DNA of 64,000 nt, taken from NCBI RefSeq assembly GCF_003945595.2, contig NW_024104509.1:3534001-3598000 (forward strand), in the 5' to 3' direction. Both the position numbers and the translations under genes were made by a program. This DNA comes from Pipra filicauda. Lineage: Eukaryota; Chordata; Aves; Passeriformes; Pipridae. Numbering within the stretch: the stretch's first letter is position 1; every line of letters starts with the position of its first letter. Positions 52,801-64,000 of the stretch are shown one piece after another. The notes under the pieces are model-generated. The model worked only from the letters and a program-made list of their open reading frames with translations, did not search any database and was not told the origin of the DNA.

Positions 52801-53185
52801 TCTTGCAGCTTATTTTTTAAAGGTTGGGAAATGTGATTTTTTTTCCTAGTTTCCAATTTTTTTCTCCCCAAAGAATAAATCATAGCCAAATAACTGATAG
52901 GCAGGAAATTCCCTTAAGACTGCTGAGTCGAACCCCGTGTTAGCAGACAGTTAAGCCACTGTTAAGTGATTTAAACTGCATTTGGAGGAACAAGAAGAAA
53001 AACAAAACAAAGTATAAGGAGAGACAAAAGCAGAGCAGAACTGGAGTGGCTCTTTAAAGGGGACAGTTAGTAGCCAAATGAAATACCAGGTCTCCAAACA
53101 TTTTTATTTTTGGTGAGGGGAGAGAGTTTTTTTAATGTTTTCCTCTTAACACTAAAGGCAATTTTTATCCAGGAGATAAAATTGG
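49822..53185. other. 5' intron of SEMA6A, part 4
   Basis: No coding gene is recognised. A second purine-rich patch lies at about 50425-50560. The rest is unique sequence. Confidence 0.55.
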
Positions 53186-53225
53186 AGTTGTAATGTCTGC
53201 CACGCAGACATGCCAAATTACAACT
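53186..53225. repeat. Composite hairpin (two nested inverted repeats)
   Basis: Outer arms AGTTGTAA (53186-53193) and TTACAACT (53218-53225) pair exactly. Inside them TGTCTGC (53194-53200) and GCAGACA (53204-53210) pair exactly around the loop CAC, leaving a one-sided 7-nt bulge. The inner arms contain inverted GTCTG/CAGAC boxes of the type bound by SMAD proteins. Whether it is functional is unknown. Confidence 0.8.
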
Positions 53226-55988
53226 GAGCAATGTATGGGTGGTTCACTGGTAACCACCAGCCCACCAGTAAGTCATCTCATCTTTGCTCCCCTTTATAAT
53301 CTCTCTTGAGAATACTGATGACTTTGCTGAGTGCCAGGATTGCACAAGACCTCTGTTTATATATTTGCAAATCAGTGTTGTAATGTAGTACCTGCTTCAC
53401 AAGGGTGTTATGAGCTTCCATTAATTCCTGTAATGTACTTCAAGTTAATCAAATAAAGGATGCCAGGCAAGAGTACAATAATGTTATTGTGCCCTGGGAA
53501 TCCTCCCTTTTCCTAGTTGGCACAATTCTGCCTTTTCCCTGCTTAATTTTAATCTCTCTTAGCCCTTGGGCTACAGTTTATTGCTCTGTCTCTAAATCGA
53601 GGCCAAAATCCTCTTTGCAAATATATTTCTACTAGCAAAGTTGAGTCAGTGTCAAAGTTTTCAGTGTAAACTTCAGGAATTCCAACACGCCATACCAACA
53701 GTAACACAAAAATTCATCCCTGCTGCAAAAGCTCTTAACAGAGCTCTCTGAAAAATGACAAAGGTCAACAATTGTTTTTGTGCCATGTGGGCTGATGGTT
53801 GAACGTCCCTGTGAACACTTGCACAGATGTGGGGGTGGGGGGCAGGTGCACGATGTAATGAGGAAAAAAACCCCAGCAATAAAGGAAAGCTTGAATTACA
53901 TGCTGGCCTTGCTGAAGCAAACTACTAATTAACTGGAATTAGCTTAGTCTAAAAATCCTGAACTTGTTTGAAGTGAAATCAGACAATGCAGTCCTTCCAT
54001 CTATCAGTCTCACAAAAACAAGGTGTCCATTTTGAGGAGGAAAAGAACAACTGCAGAGAGATCTCATTTGAAAGCCATGATGTTCTGAATGATTATACAT
54101 AGTATGATCACACAAAGCATACTATGCATATATTATACAACTATATATACTGAAAATATAGCTGAAGTAACTGCTAAAAAGGAGACTGCCATGGGCACAG
54201 GAAAGGGTTAATTATTATATACTGAACATGATAATCTACTCACATAACTTTGGTCTTCCAGGACTTAACATGTTATTGTCATTACAGGTTCAAACACTTT
54301 AGTAATTCAAGCAGACTTGTTGCTACCTTACATGTGGCTGTACATCTAAGGACAGGAAAAGCTCTAAATTCTGCAAGCCATAAAGAAGGCTGAAGTATCC
54401 CCATGGGAAATCTCCTGCCTAGCTGTATCATGTCCTTGTCGACATGTTTTTTTCCCTTCTGCAACCCCCATTACAAAATGCTTTCTTATTTCAGTGACTT
54501 ATTTCACTCTTCTTCCAGGTTTCATAAAATCCCTTCAGTCACAAAAAAAATCAAAAATGTGCAGCAGACTCTACCCTGGTGGACTGCAGAACGTGTTGAG
54601 GACTCCCTCAACCCTTACTGACATTTGTTCACTGACATGGTGCTCCTTTCAGCAGAACAAACGAAGTACTTCAAGCTTCAATTTATCAAAAAATATGCAA
54701 CCCACTTGTCCCAGCAAGGAATACTGCGATAGCAATAGCAAACACTATGCAGGAACTCTCCATGTTTAAACTCTCTGCAGGAAAATTCCACATTAGGTTC
54801 CCACTAAAATAAAAGATTGTTACCTAACTGCCACAAAGTTGATCCATACTAAACAACTGTATTGGCTTCAGTGATGTAATTCCCAGCTTCCTCTGCTGTG
54901 AGAATGAAATGAGGCACAACACGCTTTTTACTAGAATTCAATGGACAACTCAACTCCATGGTTCTAATTAGAAACTGTATATTTTTAGCCTTTGCAATCC
55001 TTAATAACATGGTGTTTTGCTAAGCCAGCTTTGGGGGTCTTTCCCTCTGAAATAATAAATAATATATTTAATGCATATTTTCTATTGCCCTCATACACCA
55101 CTTTTTTAGCTATTTTTTCTTTGCCTAATGAACTGAAAAGCCTGGTTTACAAACAGTTAAGAAGAACATGTAATTTCAAGTATGAAGAATTCTTTTTTTC
55201 AAGAGTCGCATACATGAAAGTTATGGCATTTCTCGCATCAAGGAACTTTCAGAATACCTTAATTTCACTTTTGTGGTTTTTTTTTTTTTTTTTCTGAACA
55301 GGTTTTGTACTTCATTCTTTGCTTCTTAAAAAGCTCAGTTGTCCAGTTATGAGGCTCCCTTCTCAAGACTTTCTGCACTTACATTTGTTGACTCATCTTG
55401 GGATGAATAATCAACATGTTATAATAAGCTGATAAATCTGAGTTTCCATAAATCTCAGCATTGTGGCTAGAAACCTGTTTGATCCTATATGGCATTTTTA
55501 TTTACTTGAAGATTATGGAAAGTTTTGCAGATGAGACAAGGGCAAAAGCATATACCTTCACCTTTGAGCAAAACGTTCTTTCTAAGGCAATGAAGGTGAT
55601 GACAGGTTTGAAAGAGTGCCAGCTGCAACCCGCTCAACTTCAGAGTACCAGAGGGTGTGCTTGTTATTTTTTTCCGTCCGGACCTGAGGAACTGTACCTT
55701 GGATACACTCCTTGTTAATGTAGTGAAACAACCCCCATCACCAGGGATTGCAGCTGGACTGTTTCTAGGATCTACTAGCATACTGAACCTGAGACATGAA
55801 AGGTCATCCGACTTTTCCAGTTTTCTCATCCTCCATTTCTCTTTCCCTTCTGAGAATTTATTTTCAATTGAAAATATCTCTGTTTTCACCTTTGTTCATC
55901 ATTAAAATCAAGAGAAGAAACTGCAAGCTATGTACACACCAGAGTTAATATAAATACACTTAAACTGTTACAAGCTTTCCAAACCAGG
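53226..55988. other. 5' intron of SEMA6A, part 5
   Basis: No coding gene. A pair of inverted ACAATAA/TTATTGT words (SOX-like) lies at 53475-53490, and there is a T-run at about 55279-55293. Confidence 0.5.
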
Positions 55989-55989
55989 A

Positions 55990-56027
55990 AGTATATACTG
56001 CTCTTTGTTACAGTATATACTGCTCTT
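55990..56027. repeat. Direct repeat, period 22
   Basis: AGTATATACTGCTCTT occurs at 55990 and exactly again at 56012. Confidence 0.93.
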
Positions 56028-56873
56028 ACATACACAACAGACCTGTGCACTAGTACTTCTTCTGAATTTCAGCTTTCAGAGCAGAGAGAAAGCCTTGATC
56101 CAGATGTGAGCAAGAAAGACATGGATCTGCACCAGAGGTAGTTCTGTCTGCTGCCAGTTCAGAGGGCTGAGACCACAGGTAAGGAGTAATGAAGGGCACC
56201 CCTGCTGTTTCATCCCTGGATAAATCTACACGTTCAGAAAAGGCTGTCAAGAACCTGGAACAAAATCCCAGTTAGTGAGAGTTTTTCCACTGACCTCACA
56301 AGTGCAAGTATTTCTCTCTTGCTGTGAGGCTCACACTCATACCGACACCAATAGGAAAGCAACCGCTTTTCGTTAAGATGAAGAACAGGAAAGCACCCAT
56401 TCTTTTAAGATGAAGATATGTTGGTGGATATTTCTGCCTATTTTGTACATAAAGTTCATAATCTAAACAAAAGCTTAAAAAGATACAAGTTTTACAGCTA
56501 ATCATGTAGACAGATGTACAGATGACTGATTCCTCTAAGCACACGCCATAGCTAACTCTTCTGCTGCTGCAAAAATAGGCATCATTAAAAACTATTTAAC
56601 TACCAAAACAGCTCTGCTAGTGATGATTCTGTTCATATTAGCAGGTTAGTTATTAATCAAACTATTTTCAGTGATACAGAAAAATGAACCCAAGTCTTTG
56701 CCTTCAACATAACATTATATTTTTGGTTGAGTAGTTGCTTGTGTTAGGAAAAACTAAGAACAGGCTGCAACTGGAACTCCAGCTCAAATACTGAACCCCA
56801 TCTACATTTTCTTCATATTTGCATAAATAATGCTTCATTTCTATGCCAGACTCACTATTTTTACAGAATATAT

Positions 56874-56877
<4 letters not shown>
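56028..56877. other. 5' intron of SEMA6A, part 6
   Basis: Unique intron-like sequence with no recognised feature. Confidence 0.5.

Positions 56878-56918
<41 letters not shown>
56878..56918 (+). repeat. (AG)n microsatellite, about 20 units
   Basis: A 41-bp uninterrupted AG dinucleotide run, preceded by a short TATATATA stretch. It is likely length-polymorphic. Confidence 0.98.
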
Positions 56919-56923
<5 letters not shown>

Positions 56924-59900
56924 TCAGCAAAAAAGTTGCCTGCTTCTCAGGGACCTCCTAAACTCAGGAGATTTAAGTTTTTCTCAAAGACTGATGGTAC
57001 AATGCCTCAAAGAGCCTGAAGATCAGACCTCTGGAGTCGCTGTCATATACTAGAAGACAAGGGCAAACAATCAAGTGTAAAAAGTCAGAAACTAAGCAAA
57101 AAAAAAAAAAGAATAGGAAGGAGGAGGCACCACTGCAATCAAGATGTAGAGAGAAACGCAGTTGCAATTACAGAGAAAAAAGGAGAAGGTTTGAAATATG
57201 AATCCTTCAGAGGAAGAAAGGATTTCGTTGAACTGCAGTAAAGATTAAGGGCTTGTCAATACTGAGATAGGGAGGAAAGTCAAGACAATTGAAGAAAGAT
57301 GTGAATTTCAAGGTAATTCTTAAAACATACTAATCTTCTGAAGCATGCAGAGTTAAGCTGTGGTAAGATGACTTCAGAGTAAGATCACTCACACAGGGGC
57401 CAATGCACTTTAATTAAAATATAGTTGTAGATAATGAGTCTTACCTATCTATCCTGGAGAATAAGCATGTGGTGACATACAGAAAAGGAGATATAAAAAG
57501 ATAATACACAAAGAAAATAAGAGACCTGAAAAAACGAGAGGCCTGAAAAAGCCTGGTTGGCAAGATAACAGTAAGACTTTATCCTAAGCAACCAGATCCT
57601 CATCTCTTGACCATCTGTACTCAGTTTCTCCAGAACCTGTATATGCATTGCCAGTAAATTGCAAAGGTTGATTCTGTAGGTTCAGCAAGAGATTACATCC
57701 TAGAAGGTTCCTGTAGATGTTGTGAAGATCACATAGCCTGCTGTGACTAATCAGCTGGATATCCTGTGTATTACTACAGGAAATAATGAAAGCAGCAAAG
57801 GCATTTCAAGTAAGAGAACAGGATATTTCACCTCCCCTGTTCCTGTTATTTAAAAATTTAGCTGAGGCGGTAAGACTGCAGGACTTTGACATGAATTGGA
57901 CTGTTCCTTCACACATGAACCCACTTCCCACCTCAATCCTGCCAGGAGCAGTTTGCAAGTACCGCTGATTCCTTTCCAGCTGTCCATGTGACATTTGGAC
58001 ACACAAGTTGTTTGTTTCTCTTCCTCCTTTCAGACAAAACTTTGTGGGATATTTTTAACTATAAACTACAAAAGCCTACTGAACAAATAAAACAAAAGTT
58101 CCTTTTCTCAAGCGACTCGTGGAGTTCTCTGATAAGGATAAAGCCAGTACAAACAACTGCCTGATGTGGAGTAACTCTTTCCACCATTTCCAGCCAGTCA
58201 CGTCTGGAGTCTCTATTTACCCTGGAAGAAGATGGCTCCAGACCCATCAGTGGAGGATTCAGTCCTGTGGAGTGCAGGTGCTGTACTCCATAAGGCATGT
58301 AAAAATGCTGAGGTCTACTGTAATTAGTTTTCAGATTAAGTCTGGCAGTTTAGTATGTCTTATGTGCAATGAGTAACAAAAATAAAATGTGTTCTAAAAT
58401 TAAAGGGAGTTGAAAAAGAAAACAAAGCTAAGAAATATTTCCTTATCTCTTGTTTCACAATAAAGAACTATTTCTGCTTTTGAACTGCAAAGCATAAACA
58501 GCACTTTCTTCACCAGCTCATAGAATTTATTTATGGTTCAGACCCTTTCAGTGCTGTCATCTCGGCTCTGAGGGCAAACTGGACACAAATCTCTGCAGCT
58601 GAGCTGCAACGAGATGTTTTCAGAAAGAGAACTGTCTGATGTTGGCACAGAGCTGCCAGGTTGTGTCCTTAACTACTGCTTCCCAAAACACCACCGTATG
58701 GGAAGTAAAGAAGGGAGAGAGGCTGTGAACAATGCCTCTTTGTGTCCTACCGATTTCCAGGAATAGTGCTGCTGGCCCCAGGCTGTGACACGGTTTTCAC
58801 ACACCTCTCCCCCAGCAAATCCGTAAGCTAGGCTTTCATAATCAAGGGCTGCTCTAAAGGGTCACCATGCCACGTGCAGTATTCCTGCAGGTTTCTGCCT
58901 TTTCAGGGATCTTATAAGCTATTATGGGCAAAGGCAACTTTGTAGAGTCAAAGTCTATAGCTTCCCCCAACTCCTTTCAAACCCTGAAAATTACAGTATT
59001 GTTACTTCTCTAAGGAAAGAGTTTCAGAGTGCTGAAAATAAGCTATGTGAGAACTGGGTTGAATAATACTTTCTAACCACTGTGAATTCCAGTAGGAAAT
59101 TAATTCTCACTAACTGACTTTATTTCAAAAGTGTTAATACGCTACAATGGTTGGCTGCAAATATGGTTTCTATGTTAACTGAAGAAGGACGTTTCTTTCA
59201 ATGGCAAGTAATTATCAAATATTTCATCTTCCTGTTAGGAACAGAAATACCATTAGTTTAACATATTTACTTTACCTGGAGATTATATCCTGTTGTTGAA
59301 AACGTGCAAAATCTTAATATTCCTAATATCCATAAGTCTATCTGACTCATTTGTGAACATCACCAGAAAATATCTACGTTTACAGCTTTTATACTCCTTT
59401 TCACTTTCTATATAGAAATATTCAAGTAAATTAGTTCATTTCATGAAATATTCCAGAGGACTGATAAGTATCATTTTGTGTGTGCTTTATACAAAAAGTA
59501 AAACAACAGTGAGTCTATATCAAACAGGAGTGTGAGTGTATTACAAGACTTTGAAAAGCAGAGTTTTTCCACCCTGACAGAGCCTTGTGCTCATAAAGCC
59601 ATGGAGGTTCTGCACAAAATCACCAAGTAACAACTGGTAAACCTCTGCCTACTGAGCTGTGATAATGCTCCTCCTATTTCTACACTTCAGTGCCTACATG
59701 CAGTGGGGTAAAAATGCTGTTCCTTGTCAGTTTGCTCTTGCAAGAGCATCTAGCTGCTGTGGGCACAGGGCTGCTGCAAATTCATTCATCAGACAGTGAA
59801 TGTATTTGAAACAAATTTACTAGTCCTATTCCCAGCTCTTTAGCAAGTTTTTTTAGTGGGGTCATTGCTAGATGTGCTGGTGACTGTGGAATCACCTTCA

Positions 59901-62900
59901 GTCTATTCGCAGCAACCTTCACTTTTCCTATTATTTTCCTATGTCAGCTGTTGTTCAGTAGCTTTGGTTCCTACTCTCAAACCAACATGACTGACAATCA
60001 GAGTTCTGAAAACTGTTCTTTTTTTTTTCCTGCATATGATACTTCTTTTCCCAGTGATAATATGATTGCTGGTGACAGTCTAAATTTCTTGTATAATTTT
60101 CAAGAGGCAAACTGCAATGTCACTGTTCTTCATATTCTTTACAAGTTGTAAAAAGCTATAAGTTACACTCTTCCCAATTTTTTTTGTTTTATTTTGCATT
60201 TAAATACACAAAGCAGTTGCATTTTTCAATTATCTGCTTTAATAACTAACTACAGGATGGACTCTATGTTGATCTTGTTTTCCAATCTCCTAGTATATGA
60301 ATAAAAATGTTTAAATCATGAGTTAAATCCAATGACTGACTAGCAAGAAACCATCACTGAACAGTCTGAAGGCCTACTATTAGTTTCACACACTGTTTGC
60401 TCACAGGGAATGTTTCCTTTTTTACTGACATACCTGACAATGAGTGAACAGTAACATCAGAGTTTACAAACTCTTTATTTCTTTATTTTTTCATCAAGTC
60501 ATCTTATGTGTTAAATGGCAGGTGATAAAAGCATACACCTTTTTGAAGATAACTTAAGAATCAGAATATTACTTGCCAGCTAATGCAATGTATGTTTATA
60601 TCTTTAAAGAAAAGTTTTCCTCTGTGCCAGTGTTGCTAACTCTTATAATTTTTTATCACAAGGCTATATAACATTGGGTATTTTCCTCAATGCTCTGACT
60701 TCTGGAATAAAGATATTAAATTAATTTTCCAGCAGTAAGGGAACTCTTTGGTCCCTCAGGACACGTTGCAAGCTTCCATATTTCATAATTTTTAATATCT
60801 GATCAGCAGAACTTGGAAACATCGTGTCTCTTCGCATTTCCAGAGACTCCAGAAAAACAACACTCCTATGAATGTTATGAAAGACTTTGTGACGTATTTT
60901 ATCACCACTTGTAAGAGACCCAGGCTAAGGAATTCAAAACATTGATAGAAATGAGCTTTCTGAGTACCACTTCTTGCAGACAGAGGTGAGCTTGTTCTGG
61001 CCCACTGGTAGAGCTCAACAGAGCCCGGCGAGGGGCTGGGATGGTAGTGCCGAATGGGCTGATTCTACCTGATCCAAATGATCCATGCGGATTTTGCATT
61101 AACAAAATGCAAAGGCCAGTGCTACCTATTCTTGTAAGCAAAAAGCACAGGTCTGTGGCCTGCCCTGCGAAAGCATGCTGCACCTTACAGTGCCACCAAC
61201 TGCACCAGGAGTTCTTGAATATTCAGCAGTTCTGAAAGTCGTGACACCTCTCTTAAGCCTCCACAAATGCAAATGAAGCTAAAATCATAAGAGCAAACCC
61301 CGGGAGAAAATAAAACATTAAAAACACTTTATGTGTTGGGGGGGGGATATTATCAAATGCATCTTCAGTAAAATATTCCCTTCAACATTAACCTACTACT
61401 ATTAAGCAAAAAAATAAAACGTATTCTTATTTCTATTAAAATACAAAGTGAGTAATTAATAGTGCACCCATTCATGTCTCTATATAGGAAAGAATATATT
61501 TTTTTCCTATTTCGAAGAAACTAGAGAATATATTTAGTGGTCAGCACCAAGCCATGATCCTGAGGGGATCAGAATGAAAATAACTGTATCCACAGTGCCT
61601 TCCTTGCCATGTGCAGCTCTCCCACGTACAGTCAGCAAACAGGTCTCAGACAATTAACTCACATTCCTCTTCTACACAATTATACAAAGGAAAGGTATTC
61701 AGCCATATTTCCATTTTACTTTACAGAGTCTAGATCAGTCCTCATACATATTAAATATTAATGAACTGCCAAGAAATAGAAAGATCATCCCAAATAGCAT
61801 ACATATATCCTCCAACACCTTTCATCTGAACACAAATTTTAATGTCTGCATATTTTCATAATCTCAATACAGTCTATTTCCAATGCCAATTTCTGAACTT
61901 GCCATTTTCTCACACAGAAGACACAAATGTGAACAGCACTTGTTTTTCATCTAATCTCTGTAAATGAACCATGGAGCCTGATGGTTGCCACATGTTCAAC
62001 AACATTTATCAGGGCTGCCAAAAGGTTACAAGGGGATCTACTCTCTCAAGTATTACTTGATACCACCAGGCCTGCAGTCCTTTAATTCTTTGTCTTGAAA
62101 TTAGCATTATGAGGAAAGACACAAGTCATTCTGCTGTATGAAAAGTCCATGGAAATTACTGTTACCAAGGTGGCTCTTATGGTTACCTCAACTTTCCCTT
62201 TATTATTTTTTGCCCTATTCCCAGCAAGGAGCCAGAGTAGTAACACTATATTTTTTTTTTCATTCAATCTGCATACAAAACTCCACCAGTATGTCTTTTG
62301 CTGAACAGCTGACAAAGGCATATGTCCAAATCTCTCTATACCATCAAAACACTGGCATGGAGATACTGGCTATTATGACCAGAAGTTCACCTACCCTGGG
62401 TATCCCATCTTTAGCAACAATCATGAACAAACCTCCAGAGTGGAGCCAATAACAGAAGCATTACCAAATGCTTGTAGTATTTCACAAATTGAAGCACTTA
62501 TGGCTTTGTGCCATTTTCCACATATTTTTGAGAATATCCAAATTTAGTGCTTTAGGTACCTTCCTTCTATCTACAGAGGTAGATAGGGAGGGGAAGAAAG
62601 GAAAAACCAGCAACTAACTCAAAATTCTAAACTTTGAAATCACCCAATCTAGCGTTTTTTCAGGCACACTAATGCTATACATTCTGATACCTGTAAGTCA
62701 CACAGCGAGTAGCACATTTCTCCTTGGAGGTATGGAAATCTTTGGCTCTGCATAGTGCAGAGCACTGATGCTTGATATGGGAGTAGTGAGTGAGCAGATA
62801 CAAGTCACCTGGGGGTCCAGCCATCTGCCTCTCTCACCCTACCACATCAGAGGATCTCAGCTTTAAATCTATTTCCTACCTCAGCAAAAAAATATGTTTT

Positions 62901-63216
62901 ACCCTAGGCAAATGTTTGCTTAGGTAGGACATTCTTCATTTCCTCAGTAAAAAGGCAACCTTCCTATCCCAGGCTGGGCTATCTGGGTTTTTTTCTCCTG
63001 TAAGAAAATGGCAGCCCCCTGAAGGTGTTCAAGAAGGCTAAAATGGTTAAAAGTAATCTTGAGGGAGAATTAGGAGTAAAGTAAGTAAAGTACAAGTAAG
63101 GTGGTCAAAAGTGTGTAATAGATGCTATTTAACCTCTGACTGTCATTTGTCATGGATGTCACTGAGCACGTGGCATACACAAAAATATTAAGCAAGGCCT
63201 TTCCCATATGGTGGAG
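56919..63216. other. 5' intron of SEMA6A, part 7
   Basis: About 6.3 kb without a supported gene or mobile element. A run of nine G lies at 61338-61346, and the duplicated word GAGGCCTGAAAAA/GAGACCTGAAAAA lies near 57520-57553. Confidence 0.5.
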
Positions 63217-63294
63217 GGTTTTTTTGTTTGTTGTTTTTTTTTGTTTGGGTTTGTTTGTTTGGGTTTGTTTGGTTTGGTTTTTTTTTTTTTTTTT
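63217..63294 (+). repeat. T/G-rich low-complexity tract
   Basis: A stretch built from GTTTG and GGGTTTG words ending in a run of T. The GGGTTT spacing is irregular, so it is not a telomeric array. Confidence 0.93.
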
Positions 63295-64000
63295 AGTTCT
63301 GAATTTTAAGTTTGGTCTGAATTAAGCTTTAGCTTTTTTCTTTTTAATTATATTTTATTAGGTAGTTTGGAAGAAACAAAACAGTATTTTACAAACTTTA
63401 TTTCAATGTTGATAAAGGATAATAAAAACTCAGCAATTGCTTACCATATCTCTTCCCTCAAGACCACCCCGAAATCCTAAACAAGTCAAAAGGGCCACAC
63501 TGAGAATAAATATCAAAGACATTGCCAAATTTGCCTTTCTATTTAATTAGCTGACAAGCTCATTAGCAGAAGAGTTGTATAGGAGAGTTTGCCTGCAGCC
63601 CTTGCTCACATCAAGGACTGCAAAGAAGTAGGTTGCAGTCACACATGCTGAAAGCCACACAGCGCTGGCAGCAAGAGCAGTAGATGGCAGAACTGGGGGC
63701 AGGGATGTCTGTCCTGCTGCAGGTGAAACTCTGCAGCACACTGTGCTGAAAAGCGAGATTTGGTATCTTTGTGGGGGAGCCAAACAGTGGATTCTACAGC
63801 ATAGAGCACAACTAGCAGGGCACATCCCTGGTACATTTCCTGTATGTGGGAGGAACGGGTGGGAAAGACAACCCATGTCTACAGCATCCCAACTCTCACC
63901 TGTCTCACGGAGCACCACATGGTGAATAAACCAACACAGTCACAGGTGGTAAACAAACACTGCCATCAGAAAACATATATAATATTTGTGTGCATGAGAA
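63295..64000. other. Right edge of window
   Basis: No coding gene, CpG island or recognised repeat. Open frames at about 63547-63918 have no recognisable family. Confidence 0.5.

Noticed and set aside
63217..63294. Possible interstitial telomeric repeat (GGGTTT words)
   Set aside because: Spacing is irregular and most words are GTTTG. It is a low-complexity T/G tract.

Overview
The window is vertebrate nuclear DNA, most likely from a bird outside the chicken and duck group. It is intron-rich, has no operon-like layout, and carries several CR1 LINE 3' ends plus two LTR-type retroelements of the sort seen in avian genomes. It holds one recognisable protein-coding gene: the 5' half of SEMA6A, the transmembrane class-6 semaphorin, on the minus strand. 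Fourteen consecutive coding exons can be placed to the base. They run from the start codon at 30244 down to 1452, and all reading-frame phases match across the splice junctions. Together they encode residues 1-549 plus two bases of codon 550: signal peptide, the whole sema beta-propeller, and most of the PSI domain. The stalk, transmembrane segment and cytoplasmic tail lie beyond the left edge.

Layout: 1-1451 is the start of the next intron and contains a CR1 fragment. 1452-30282 is the exon-bearing part of SEMA6A, with introns of 93 bp to 5.1 kb. Those introns contain two near-identical minus-oriented CR1 copies 3 kb apart. The second copy is split by a 0.52-kb LTR-like insertion with a target-site duplication. 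A further, plus-oriented CR1 lies at about 15085-15431. 30283-64000 is at least 33.7 kb of intron or upstream sequence on the 5' side of the start-codon exon. No other coding gene is supported there. It contains a degraded CR1, a 1.24-kb solo-LTR-like element with inverted ends, a purine-rich tract, a long (AG)n microsatellite, homopolymer and T/G-rich tracts, and several perfect inverted repeats. No CpG-island promoter is visible, so the SEMA6A promoter is probably to the right of the window.

I looked for an undescribed system and did not find convincing evidence for one. The points most worth following up are the probable gene-conversion tract between the two intronic CR1 copies, the LTR nested in a CR1, the run of five consecutive frame-neutral (phase 2-2) exons, a composite hairpin at 53186-53225, and a Cys-to-Phe difference in the sema domain relative to the mammalian protein as I remember it. 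Family statements come from memory of the semaphorin and CR1 families. No database search was possible.
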